Below, in pieces: positions 8,302-16,443 of a DNA stretch of 64,000 bases; position 1 is the stretch's first letter; each line of letters opens with the position of its first letter. A program made the position numbers and the translations under genes. The stretch is from positions 1-64,000 of IMG/VR virus record IMGVR_UViG_3300034279_000305. One strand, written 5' to 3'. The DNA comes from a virus. The notes below the pieces were generated by a model. It was not told the origin of the DNA. It ran no database searches and saw only the letters and a list, made by a program, of their open reading frames with translations.

Positions 8302-8844
8302 TTAACCAGTATAAAGCATTTTTTTGATAAAGTCAATGATTTTTTGCTGATCATCAAAAGATTCATTAAGAAACTCGGTCATTTCCATCTGAAGAACGAA
8401 GTTGGAACGAATGTTATTGATTTTACTTTCGCGACCCTTCAACCAAGTCTCGTCTTGGTTACTACCACGTTCTGCGTAGCGAACATTTCGAGTTTCCTTC
8501 GTGGTTTGTAGATAAACGATACTGGTGTCATACTTATCGACACATTCCTCTAGGAATGAACCTGTGCAAAGACGATCGCCCTCGAAAAGAACAATATCTG
8601 TAGCAGCGCGAGATGCAAGAAACTTCACTGCCTCTGGTTGAACTGCCATCGACATCTTGTCAGTGCCACCGAAGACTTCACCTTCTTCATACTTACCCAG
8701 AACGTAAATGTTGTCCTTGTTATGATAGGGAACCAACTTTACATCAGTCTTCACTTCACGGGAAATGCCAACCTCGTCTAGCAAACGCTTCATAAGGGTA
8801 GACTTACCGCTTCCAGGTTCACCGAAAATTGCAATTACTTTCAT
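8302..8844 (-). CDS. P-loop nucleotide/DNA-base kinase-like protein
   Basis: This 180-residue protein is a single-domain P-loop NTPase: Walker A GEPGSGKST at residues 8-16, a Walker B-like strand ending VLFEGDRL near 97-104, and a C-terminal Arg-rich lid region (ETRNVRYAERGSNQ). The fold suits a small-molecule or DNA-base kinase. In thymine-hypermodifying phages a P-loop kinase phosphorylates 5-hydroxymethyluracil in DNA next to amino-acid-transfer enzymes, and this gene overlaps such a candidate (ATGA). That specific function is inference from context. Confidence 0.75.
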   Translation of the reverse strand: MKVIAIFGEPGSGKSTLMKRLLDEVGISREVKTDVKLVPYHNKDNIYVLGKYEEGEVFGGTDKMSMAVQPEAVKFLASRAATDIVLFEGDRLCTGSFLEECVDKYDTSIVYLQTTKETRNVRYAERGSNQDETWLKGRESKINNIRSNFVLQMEMTEFLNESFDDQQKIIDFIKKMLYTG

Positions 8845-9842
8845 CCAAATAAATCCTCTAATCCAACTGATTTCTGTTCAACATCGAACATCCAATTCAT
8901 TCTATCTAGTGTTCCAGATCGAACGTATTCACCACACTTGTCCTTATTAACACCATATCGCGAAAGCAGTCGAGAGTCAAGTGTTTCTTCGCGAGATTGC
9001 CATAAAACATTCCACTCAATACCATACCAACCGTCTGCTGCTACCTTATTGATCTCGTCTGCTTGACGATCTAGATAAAAACCTAGATATCGCGACGACC
9101 TTTCTCGGAAGATTTTCTTGAACGAGCAAAGACAGGTTTCCATAGTAAATGCGTCGAACTGTGGTGCAAGAGTTGGATACCGATGACGCAATTCATCCAG
9201 AATCGACTGAGACTCAGCTTCCAACCACTGGTATTCTTTCGGGGTGAGTTTACCATTAATCCATTCTTCCTTATTAAGAGCATAACAGAGACCATTGCGG
9301 TGCGACTTGCTACCTGAATAGTCATTCAGCATTAGACTGGTAGGTTCAATCTTAATTCCTGCAGTATGCTTTAGATGCTGCATATAGAACCAAGTCGTAT
9401 AACGACCGAACTTGTGATAATTGGTATTGATAACCTTCCAAAGATTATCGAAGTTTTGCTGTTCATTATCGCCGTAGTGAGATTCTAGAACTTCACGCTG
9501 CGATTTCTTGCCCATAAACTTCTGATACGACTCGAACATAGAAGGCAAATGCCCTTTATTGTATTTCGTATCTGTTTGATAACGAAGTCTTTTATAGTTT
9601 TCGTTATTCCACCATGTAATACGGTCTACAGTCGCAAGTTCGTAGTCTGGGAACTCATTCTTGAGCACCCAAGATGTTGGAAGGTAATAGGTGTTACCGT
9701 ATAACCAGCACAACCAAATACGTTCTTCGTCATTGTGTTCATATCGCTTATTGAGGTAGTTGGTCTGCCAGACCGAAGGATCGCAATCCTTGTGACTAAC
9801 AGACCAAGCATACCAGCGAATGAACAATTCGCGATTATTCAT
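8841..9842 (-). CDS. Putative amino-acid:DNA transferase-like (ADDT) protein
   Basis: This is a 333-residue helical protein rich in Trp and Tyr. The core FGRYTTWFYMQHL, followed by a SGSKSHRNGL segment, resembles the HhH-glycosylase-related ADDT / thymine-pyrophosphorylase proteins predicted to attach amino groups to phosphorylated hydroxymethyl bases in DNA. The assignment is by motif memory and context (kinase downstream, ParB-fusion upstream, TET-like oxygenase nearby). The C-terminus ends GLEDLFG, a possible sliding-clamp tail shared with three other proteins here. Both gene junctions are ATGA overlaps, which implies coupled translation. Confidence 0.55.
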   Translation of the reverse strand: MNNRELFIRWYAWSVSHKDCDPSVWQTNYLNKRYEHNDEERIWLCWLYGNTYYLPTSWVLKNEFPDYELATVDRITWWNNENYKRLRYQTDTKYNKGHLPSMFESYQKFMGKKSQREVLESHYGDNEQQNFDNLWKVINTNYHKFGRYTTWFYMQHLKHTAGIKIEPTSLMLNDYSGSKSHRNGLCYALNKEEWINGKLTPKEYQWLEAESQSILDELRHRYPTLAPQFDAFTMETCLCSFKKIFRERSSRYLGFYLDRQADEINKVAADGWYGIEWNVLWQSREETLDSRLLSRYGVNKDKCGEYVRSGTLDRMNWMFDVEQKSVGLEDLFG

Positions 9843-11380
9843 TCAACATAATCTTCTGCAGCAATCCACTCACCAGTTTCCTCGTCATGATACGAGTCGG
9901 TTTTTTTATCGTAATAGTGCGTAATCTTACCATCATCATATATTGGAGTAATGGTATTGCACTCGTCGTATGCTGGAATTTCCATATCAATTTCTGTCAT
10001 CATGTTTTTGGTAAATGAATCTAAAAGAATAATTTTAAGATTACATCTAGGATTCATTCTTTTAACTGATGCAGTTAGTTTTTTAAAATATGTATCCCAA
10101 TTCTCATAATCTGTTAATCCAGCGTGATGCGTAATGATTACACCATCCCAGATATCCGCCTGTCCCATCTTATTTAGAACACCACCAACACCAGCATTAT
10201 AAATCGCACCAGAGGTTACTGTAATACTGGCATGATTAGGATACTTCAAGTCAATTTCTTTTTGAATGTGAGTTAGATCAGTTTTAGAGTATATCTGGTA
10301 ATTCATCTCAGCAATTGCCTGATCAGTTTTAATTCGCTCAATCGCCTTCTTCAAATTAGATGAAATGACTGCCCGTGTCCAAACAGGATCGAATTGATGC
10401 GTTACGCTTAACTTAAACTTATCGCTCTGCAGTAAAGTAAATTTATCGTCGTCAAGATCCTTGAGTTTCTTCGCATAACTCTGGATGATTGCACGCTGGC
10501 AGTCAGCAGGTGTATTCCCCTTCTTCTTAAATGGTTTATGATTTGCTAGGTTTCCGTAATAATCGATTGTGCAATCATCGTCATCAAAATCACTGCTATT
10601 GATATAGATGACGGGTGCGCTAATCCAACCTGCATCAAGCGCCGCACGAGAAGTATGGTTCCCATCAATAATTAATTTTGTTCCGTCTGGATATACGACA
10701 ACAACAATCGGTTGAACATGTTTTCTCGCCTCAGCAGGATCAGACCGCATCTGGGTTGCAATTTCATCAACATGTGCAGGATCATACAATTCTGCACGAA
10801 CCTGATTGTGTCCAAATTCTGCAATTACGGTAATGGGTTCTTCAATTGTCGTATAATAACCGTTCTTAACCAACTTGAGAATTTTCTTAGCAAGTTTTGT
10901 ATTAGCAAGAGCAAAAACATCAACAGGTTTCGGTGCAGGTTCAATACCATTGATCCAATCGATACCAACCTTAGAATGTTCGACAGTAATTATGGACATA
11001 TCTAAAATACCTCCATCACCACCACCACCATTACTGGAGTTATACCACATATCATTACGACGAGCATCAGCAGATTTTAGTAGATACCGCTCAAGGATAA
11101 TAGCAATTCTGGCAGAACCAAAATAAAGAATTGTTCTACGAAGATGACCTAATGACCATGCTCGTTGAAGTTCTGGATTTTTAGAAGAGAAAATATATCC
11201 ATCATCAACATCTGCGCTCTTACGAAATCCGATATAACGCTTGCCAGTTACAAAGTCATACCAACCATAAACATATCCTTTGGTCTTAGCAGAAATTGTA
11301 GATAATAGTTCTTCTATCTCATAATCACAATCGTCAAAACTAGAAACTTCCTTGATTTGCGGGGTGCGTGTCATTGCCAT
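9839..11380 (-). CDS. GIY-YIG / ParB-like fusion protein
   Basis: This is a 513-residue multidomain protein. Residues about 33-115 form a GIY-YIG-like domain (GYVYGWYDF...KRYIGF). Residues about 183-262 form a ParB/Srx-like domain (HNQVRAELYD, then LIIDGNHTSRAALDAG). The C-terminal 200 residues are unassigned and end in an acidic tail. ParB-like domains are recurrent partners in phage DNA-base modification loci, where they may bind or process nucleotide or protein substrates. The gene heads a three-gene unit behind the promoter at 11413-11441. Whether the GIY-YIG part cuts DNA is not shown. Confidence 0.7.
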   Translation of the reverse strand: MAMTRTPQIKEVSSFDDCDYEIEELLSTISAKTKGYVYGWYDFVTGKRYIGFRKSADVDDGYIFSSKNPELQRAWSLGHLRRTILYFGSARIAIILERYLLKSADARRNDMWYNSSNGGGGDGGILDMSIITVEHSKVGIDWINGIEPAPKPVDVFALANTKLAKKILKLVKNGYYTTIEEPITVIAEFGHNQVRAELYDPAHVDEIATQMRSDPAEARKHVQPIVVVVYPDGTKLIIDGNHTSRAALDAGWISAPVIYINSSDFDDDDCTIDYYGNLANHKPFKKKGNTPADCQRAIIQSYAKKLKDLDDDKFTLLQSDKFKLSVTHQFDPVWTRAVISSNLKKAIERIKTDQAIAEMNYQIYSKTDLTHIQKEIDLKYPNHASITVTSGAIYNAGVGGVLNKMGQADIWDGVIITHHAGLTDYENWDTYFKKLTASVKRMNPRCNLKIILLDSFTKNMMTEIDMEIPAYDECNTITPIYDDGKITHYYDKKTDSYHDEETGEWIAAEDYVE

Positions 11381-11412
11381 AATATAAAAAATCCTTCATA
11401 ATTTAGACAACC

Positions 11413-11441
11413 ATTATACTAAACTTTAGGGGAAAAGTAAA
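11413..11441 (-). promoter_or_regulatory. sigma70-like promoter for the 11380 gene unit
   Basis: -35 TTTACT (11436-11441), 17-base spacer, -10 TATAAT (11413-11418). It overlaps the end of the GNAT gene and precedes a leader with a GAAGGA ribosome site. Confidence 0.75.
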
Positions 11442-11971
11442 GGGTTTTCTTCAAGTTTCGCAAATACTTTTACGCATCCGCCTTTACCCTTTCTAAACAC
11501 TGCTTTGTTAATGACAGTATCGTTGATGTCATACAGACCATCTTGGTAGGTTGGACCGTTGAGTTTGAACATGGACAGTTGACTGCCTGATTTCTGCTCA
11601 CCGAGGAAAGTAAATCCACATTTCTCGTAGAATTGGACTGCATCTGCTTCTGCAGAAACTCGGAAGTATGCAGCGTTGTATCGATGCGCCTCAGCAATAG
11701 CAAAGTCACACAACGTCCTGCCAACACCCTTACCACGCGAGGCATAGAATGTGTGAAGTAACTGCAGGTTGGCAATGATGGGAGTTCGCTTAGAGAATGA
11801 TACGATGATAGCGCCGAGAAGATTATCATCTTCCCAGACGCCCATACAGTTATCCCAGAGTTCTTGCATGTCTGCCTTTGCGACAAAAGTCTTTGCAAAG
11901 GAATCTTGCTTCTGAGTTGTAATGTGTTTACTAAATTCTTCGCGACTGGTTCGACGCAACCTAGACAACAT
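11426..11971 (-). CDS. GNAT-family N-acetyltransferase
   Basis: This is a 181-residue protein with a GNAT core: a strand with AIIVSF, an acetyl-CoA pyrophosphate loop (SRGKGVGRTLC, about residues 80-90), and the terminal motif FYEKCGFTFLGE. I place the start at 11971, overlapping the amidoligase stop by 11 bases; an upstream in-frame start would run far into that gene. GNAT, amidoligase and class II amidotransferase genes are known to cluster in systems that build or modify peptide- or amino-acid-like groups. Here acylation of a DNA-base adduct is possible but unproven. Confidence 0.8.
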   Translation of the reverse strand: MLSRLRRTSREEFSKHITTQKQDSFAKTFVAKADMQELWDNCMGVWEDDNLLGAIIVSFSKRTPIIANLQLLHTFYASRGKGVGRTLCDFAIAEAHRYNAAYFRVSAEADAVQFYEKCGFTFLGEQKSGSQLSMFKLNGPTYQDGLYDINDTVINKAVFRKGKGGCVKVFAKLEENPLLFP

Positions 11972-12848
11972 CGTGGAATTCTCGCTTCTTCTCACCGCGA
12001 GACTTGTCATACTTGGTATTAATCCAACCAGCGTATTCGTTAAGATCCCAGATGAATGGAGGGAAGTCAAAGTCGTAGTAATCTAGGATTTCCCTTACAC
12101 TCGCCCAACTGCCATTCAATGCAGCATCAATAAACGCAGTCGCGAACTTGAACTGATCTTCAATCTGCTTACGATCGGTAGTTGAACGGAAGCAACGGAA
12201 CTCAATCGTACCAGTATGCTTCATGCAATACATGTTGATCGCATAACGGAAAGGACGACCCATGGAAACGCCATCTTTACCTGCTGCATGCATCTTAATA
12301 AACGAATCGAAGTCAGTTGCAAGGTTAGCAATGTTATCACACATGTAATCAGGCATCTCACGACCACCGTCAAACTTGAGATATGTCGTAGCACCCTTTG
12401 CTGACTTCATACCACCACCATCGCGGAACTGATAACACGCTTCAATAGTGTCTTTCTGGTTTGCCTTGATAAACGCAGTAAGACGCTTCAGTGCATCAAT
12501 GTCATCTTTCAGACCTGGAACAAAAACGTGAAGGTGTCCATGGTTGACGCAGGATGCAGTTGGTTCGTTGCCGAAATCGACAAACAACTCATGAATTTGC
12601 ATGATGCGATCAACCTGCTCCTCCCACGTGCGAGTTGGTTTGGTATTAATCTCGCCACCAAAAGGAGGTTCCACCCCCAATGGGTCACACGCGACAAAAC
12701 GATACGGTTTGTGAATGTTTACAATGTCAGTTTCCGCAAACTCCCATGCACCAAGTTCTTCTGGAATCTCAACACGACGATCTATGTCCCCCCACTCAAT
12801 TTCGTACCCATAAGTGAAGTCTTCAGTATCATATTTCATATTTACCAT
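11961..12848 (-). CDS. Amidoligase (glutamine-synthetase-fold COOH-NH2 ligase)
   Basis: This is a 295-residue protein of the phage/bacterial amidoligase family: N-terminal GYEIEWGD, a mid EINTKPTRTWEEQ, the HGHLHVFVP strand (about residues 103-111), and the IEFRCFRST strand (about 215-223), giving the acidic and basic residues expected around an ATP/metal site. Such enzymes join carboxyl to amino groups. The ATG follows AAGGAC and overlaps the amidotransferase gene by 20 bases. With the neighbouring glutaminase-type enzyme it could use ammonia or an amino acid to form an amide. The substrate is unknown. Confidence 0.8.
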   Translation of the reverse strand: MVNMKYDTEDFTYGYEIEWGDIDRRVEIPEELGAWEFAETDIVNIHKPYRFVACDPLGVEPPFGGEINTKPTRTWEEQVDRIMQIHELFVDFGNEPTASCVNHGHLHVFVPGLKDDIDALKRLTAFIKANQKDTIEACYQFRDGGGMKSAKGATTYLKFDGGREMPDYMCDNIANLATDFDSFIKMHAAGKDGVSMGRPFRYAINMYCMKHTGTIEFRCFRSTTDRKQIEDQFKFATAFIDAALNGSWASVREILDYYDFDFPPFIWDLNEYAGWINTKYDKSRGEKKREFHDVV

Positions 12849-13524
12849 ATTGCAAGTCCTTATTATTAGTATTTACTGCTGTTTCAGTAATTTCACCATC
12901 AGAAACAGTATAAACTATATTCATGTCACAGTCAATAGTTTTTTCTACACCTGCACGATTAAAAATATCATGAGTAGAAGCAACAATTACGCCATTTTCA
13001 GTTCTATACTGTGTAAGTGGGCGTTTACCATTGCGGTAGAAGCGAAAAATCTTGTCAGAATGAACTTCACACGCTGAAATTGACGCATCAGGCCAACGTT
13101 CAAGTGGATTTTCACCATTTTCAACGGTTTTTAGCAAAAGTTCGCTGTCATTTCGGGTTTCAGTCGCGTAAGAACTAATTTTTGACCAATTTTCGGGTAA
13201 TTCTTGTGTAATTACACCGTTATGCACGATTGCAACCTTGTCAGTGAACAATGGTTGGTTAAATTCTAGGTCTGAAGTGCTATAACGACAGTGTGCAACC
13301 ATATAAAGGTTGCCATCTTCATTCAACATGCTATACATGTCAATGCCAGCAAGGAATTCATCCGCTGGAAGTGGTGCTTTGATGGTAAAGATTGTGTTTT
13401 TGCGAACAAACGACACACCTGTTGCGTGTAACCCCCGAATACGAGACTCGGAGATAACACGCTTCAGAAGCATCATGTCTTCAGCGTTGGGATTTTGAAG
13501 AAATGCGCCGACAACACCGCACAT
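12829..13524 (-). CDS. Class II glutamine amidotransferase
   Basis: This is a 231-residue Ntn-hydrolase domain protein. The start gives MCGVVGAF, so Cys2 would be the N-terminal nucleophile after Met removal. RGLHATGVSF, AHCRYSTS, VHNGVIT and RNDSELL match class II glutaminases (PurF/GlmS type), which release ammonia from glutamine. There is no synthase domain, so a partner must use the ammonia; the overlapping amidoligase is the natural candidate. The start overlaps the TET/JBP gene stop (TAATG). Confidence 0.88.
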   Translation of the reverse strand: MCGVVGAFLQNPNAEDMMLLKRVISESRIRGLHATGVSFVRKNTIFTIKAPLPADEFLAGIDMYSMLNEDGNLYMVAHCRYSTSDLEFNQPLFTDKVAIVHNGVITQELPENWSKISSYATETRNDSELLLKTVENGENPLERWPDASISACEVHSDKIFRFYRNGKRPLTQYRTENGVIVASTHDIFNRAGVEKTIDCDMNIVYTVSDGEITETAVNTNNKDLQYGKYEI

Positions 13525-14861
13525 TAGAACAAATCCTCTAGTGAAGACTCCACCTTGAACGCTGCAGGGTGGAACTTTTCTACAATTTCACGACCCATCT
13601 TACCTTCGAGGTATTCATACCACTCAGGTTCGTCCCACATTCCAGGCGAAACGCCATTCCAGAGTGGGCGATAGAACTTGTGGTTGCGATCCATTCGACG
13701 ATCGGTTACAAACTGTTCGCGAGTCTGCTCATATTCCCATGGTCCAAGATCTAGCATTGCTTCGCGGAAATAGCAAACCAACGAAATGCGTTCAGCATCT
13801 GGAGTATCTAGAACAATCTCAGTATTAGCATGCATAATCTCGTGATTGTTAACAAGCAAAAGATCTCCTGGACGAACGTTCACTGCCATACGATATTCTG
13901 GGAATACCAGATAACCACCAGTATAGTTACCCTTACCAACTACCAGAAGATTCGACAATCCGCTATCTAGATCGCCAGCATCTCGGTGACACGCAGTGCG
14001 GAAAGTCTTGTTGACAGTAATGGTGGTAAACACTGTCTCGGGAACGAGGAAGCGAGGGTCCAACTTGTCTGCCGCTGCTCGTTGATTACCCCAACGCCAC
14101 GGTAGGAGTTCCTTAAAACCTCTGTCTAGAGACTGGAGGAACGGGAACGAAAGAGCAAACTTCTCTGGTTCGTCACGAGTATACGAAGTAGCACGACCGA
14201 AGGGAATACGAGGATAACGGTCGAACCAACCAGCAACGCCAGAGAATACTGACTTCGCATAGTTAGTCTGCGAAACCCACTTAGTGGCAATCATCTTCGC
14301 TTCTTCTGCGCACTGCTCCTTGGTCTTATTATGAAGACCGTCGACCCACTTATCGAACCAACCGAAGTATTCGGGATATGTCTTACAGACCTGACTGCGC
14401 AACCAGACCTGTCCTCGAGTCTCGTCCTCGGTAGAACGACCTGCGCCTTCATACTTCTTACGGATAGACTCAATGGAAAGGTCGTCAATCAAACGTCCAT
14501 CGGTATTCATCAGGAAGTCTAGAACCTCGAGTTCGTAACTGGTAACCCAATCACGCCCACCACGACCCTCTACGCCAAGAAGTTCTCCGCGAGGTCCAGC
14601 AGCGAGTCCACGATTCTGGGATTCTTTTGCTGCCTCGCGGAGACCGATGTATGCGGAATCTCGTTCTTCCTGCGTAAACCAGTTCTTACGAAACTTGAAC
14701 GCAATACGCTGTTCGTCGCCAAGACTTGGAGAACCGAATACCGATTCCATGTAGCAGTCTGTGTCTTCATTAATAACAATGTCATAATGACTGTCATCAA
14801 CATATTGACCGAGCAAATGCTCACAGTCAAGTTTAGACTCAGCAACAATAATTTTTACCAT
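13524..14861 (-). CDS. TET/JBP-family 2OG-Fe(II) dioxygenase (5-methylpyrimidine oxidase)
   Basis: This is a 445-residue protein whose C-terminal half (about 275-370) matches the TET/JBP dioxygenase core: ITVNKTFRTACHRDAGD with iron ligands H292 and D294, GGYLVFPEY, then NHEIMHANTE supplying the distal His (probably H344) and R358 (ERISLV) for 2-oxoglutarate. These enzymes oxidise the methyl of thymine or 5-methylcytosine in DNA to hydroxymethyl. The N-terminal 270 residues are specific to phage members or unassigned. It leads a four-gene coupled unit under a promoter at 14911-14939 and ends SSLEDLF, like a clamp-binding tail. The target base is not decided by sequence alone. Confidence 0.88.
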   Translation of the reverse strand: MVKIIVAESKLDCEHLLGQYVDDSHYDIVINEDTDCYMESVFGSPSLGDEQRIAFKFRKNWFTQEERDSAYIGLREAAKESQNRGLAAGPRGELLGVEGRGGRDWVTSYELEVLDFLMNTDGRLIDDLSIESIRKKYEGAGRSTEDETRGQVWLRSQVCKTYPEYFGWFDKWVDGLHNKTKEQCAEEAKMIATKWVSQTNYAKSVFSGVAGWFDRYPRIPFGRATSYTRDEPEKFALSFPFLQSLDRGFKELLPWRWGNQRAAADKLDPRFLVPETVFTTITVNKTFRTACHRDAGDLDSGLSNLLVVGKGNYTGGYLVFPEYRMAVNVRPGDLLLVNNHEIMHANTEIVLDTPDAERISLVCYFREAMLDLGPWEYEQTREQFVTDRRMDRNHKFYRPLWNGVSPGMWDEPEWYEYLEGKMGREIVEKFHPAAFKVESSLEDLF

Positions 14862-14910
14862 AATATCTCCAAAACTTTTCTTACATTATATGTAGGCAAC
14901 TTTAAATACT

Positions 14911-14939
14911 ACTATACTAGATTTCTCGACAAATGTCAA
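14911..14939 (-). promoter_or_regulatory. sigma70-like promoter for TET-amidotransferase unit
   Basis: -35 TTGACA (14934-14939), 17-base spacer, -10 TATAGT (14911-14916). The leader ends with a GGAG ribosome site before the ATG at 14861. Confidence 0.8.
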
Positions 14940-15496
14940 GTCTTTTTCAGCACATCGTCAAAAGAAATCGGCGTGTAGTTAATCTGCTCCACGCATACAC
15001 ACAGGTAGCGAGGGTCTGGTTCGGTAACAAGTCCAGTCATGTAACCATGAACCATGTTGGTTCTTGTATGCATGATCCGATTACCATGCAGGTGACCGTG
15101 GACGTTGCGCTTGAACCGCTCACCTACACAGTCTGGGTGAAGAGGAATATGAGACAGGATGAACTGATCCACAAACACGCGAACGCCATGAATCTGCTCG
15201 AACCCTGCCCCATAATAATCCTTATCCTTGTAAATGTCATGATTTCCACGGATAAGGATTTTCCGCCCATTCAGACGCTTCACTGTTTCCAGATGGCGTC
15301 GGGCGATTACTACATCCCCAAGATGATACACTGTATCTTGCGGACGAACTGTCTTGTTCCAGTTGTCTACCATTGCCTCGTCCATCTCCTCGGTGGAGGT
15401 GAAAGGACGGAGAGGACTACCATCCTCTAGGGTAAACTTTTCCCATGTGCTGGTATGTCCAAAATGGGTATCACTGATTAGAAATCTAGCTGGCAT
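14936..15496 (-). CDS. Calcineurin-like metallophosphoesterase
   Basis: This is a 186-residue protein with the full set of metallophosphoesterase motifs: SDTHFGH (residues 8-14), HLGDVV, RGNHD, SHIPLH and HGHLHG. These bind two metal ions. Small members of this family hydrolyse phosphomono- or diesters; the substrate here is unknown. Its start overlaps the preceding 49-residue gene by 11 bases. Similar phosphoesterases are common early genes of T4-type phages. Confidence 0.9.
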   Translation of the reverse strand: MPARFLISDTHFGHTSTWEKFTLEDGSPLRPFTSTEEMDEAMVDNWNKTVRPQDTVYHLGDVVIARRHLETVKRLNGRKILIRGNHDIYKDKDYYGAGFEQIHGVRVFVDQFILSHIPLHPDCVGERFKRNVHGHLHGNRIMHTRTNMVHGYMTGLVTEPDPRYLCVCVEQINYTPISFDDVLKKT

Positions 15497-15635
15497 TTTG
15501 CTTTCCGTTGTATATTCGTGTTGCTTCTACACTGAGCGACAATACGGCAGTTGCATTGATACGACAAGCGATGTTCAAAACAATCCACTTAGCGATGTAT
15601 GCAGTGATACGTTCTTTGCGACTTAAATTCATCAT
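15486..15635 (-). CDS. Small hypothetical protein (49 aa)
   Basis: A GGAGG ribosome site lies 4 bases before the ATG, which overlaps the metallopeptidase stop (ATGA). The product starts MMNLSRKERI and has a hydrophobic helix (about 16-37), possibly membrane-associated. I do not recognise a family. Confidence 0.6.
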   Translation of the reverse strand: MMNLSRKERITAYIAKWIVLNIACRINATAVLSLSVEATRIYNGKQNAS

Positions 15636-16102
15636 GCTGCCTCCTGTGCTGCACACCACTTGTGATAAAGACCGACTTCGCGACCATATGCCTCGATCTC
15701 CCAAGGAGAATCGAAATAGGCATCTTCCTTGCCCTTTGGTTTCCAGATTTGACCCATCCACTTGCTGTAGATTTTGAGACCACCACGAGCAGCGACCGCA
15801 TGACCAGTCGCGAGTTCGTTCTTCGCGTGTTGCTTGACGTGAACCATCTCGTGACCAAGAACCTTGATCATTTCATTCACGTCTTGGTTCTTGAGACCGA
15901 TCGTGAACCAGCGAGGGTTCTTCGTGCCGTCCTCATCGACGCACTCACCTTCGAGGTCAAAGTTTTTCCAAACTTCGATATCTAGTGTCAGATTTTGAAC
16001 CATACGAGGGTCCATCAGTTGCGCTGCAAAAAACTCTGCTGCTTTAATCAACTTCGCTTTCTCGGCGCGACGACCAATCATTCCCGTTACTGTGATATTC
16101 AT
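15632..16102 (-). CDS. Zincin metallopeptidase-like protein (HExxH)
   Basis: This is a 156-residue protein with an HEMVHVKQH zinc site (H84, E85, H88) in a SprT/M48-like helical setting. A late Glu in the WEIEAYGREVG helix could be the third ligand. The start at 16102 follows AAGGAATTG. It is probably a minimal gluzincin or a related metal-dependent protein that acts on a host or phage protein; the substrate is unknown. It has its own promoter. Confidence 0.8.
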   Translation of the reverse strand: MNITVTGMIGRRAEKAKLIKAAEFFAAQLMDPRMVQNLTLDIEVWKNFDLEGECVDEDGTKNPRWFTIGLKNQDVNEMIKVLGHEMVHVKQHAKNELATGHAVAARGGLKIYSKWMGQIWKPKGKEDAYFDSPWEIEAYGREVGLYHKWCAAQEAA

Positions 16103-16130
16103 ATTCAATTCCTTCATAACCAATACAGAC

Positions 16131-16159
16131 AGTATACCCCAAAACGCAACAGAAGTCAA
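16131..16159 (-). promoter_or_regulatory. sigma70-like promoter
   Basis: -35 TTGACT (16154-16159), 17-base spacer ending GGGG, -10 TATACT (16131-16136). It drives the metallopeptidase gene. Confidence 0.85.
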
Positions 16160-16365
16160 GCCCCTATTAGGTCGTCGAGCACAATATTAATTATTTCTTC
16201 GAAGTCATCATCAGGGTGAAGGCGAGTTCCTGCCCAGACATTCATCATAAGTCCATCAACATATTCACGGAGTTCTTCACCATGAGTACCAGAGACGCAT
16301 TCATAGATGTAGTCAAAGGCATCAGGTGCAATGGCGAGAGCATCAAGTATTTTTTGTTCAGTCAT
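16156..16365 (-). CDS. Small acidic hypothetical protein (69 aa)
   Basis: Start at 16365 after AAGGAAATTG, with its own promoter immediately upstream. It is acidic and helical (EELREYVDGL, FEEIINIVLDDL). No family recognised. It is typical of small early phage regulators or inhibitors. Confidence 0.7.
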   Translation of the reverse strand: MTEQKILDALAIAPDAFDYIYECVSGTHGEELREYVDGLMMNVWAGTRLHPDDDFEEIINIVLDDLIGA

Positions 16366-16392
16366 ATCAATTTCCTTTTTTATCATATACAC

Positions 16393-16421
16393 AGTATACC
16401 CCAAAACAAGGCAGAAGTCAA
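16393..16421 (-). promoter_or_regulatory. sigma70-like promoter
   Basis: -35 TTGACT (16416-16421), 17-base spacer ending GGGG, -10 TATACT (16393-16398). It is nearly identical to the one at 16131. Confidence 0.85.
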
Positions 16422-16443
16422 GCCCTCATTTGTCTTTTTTCAA

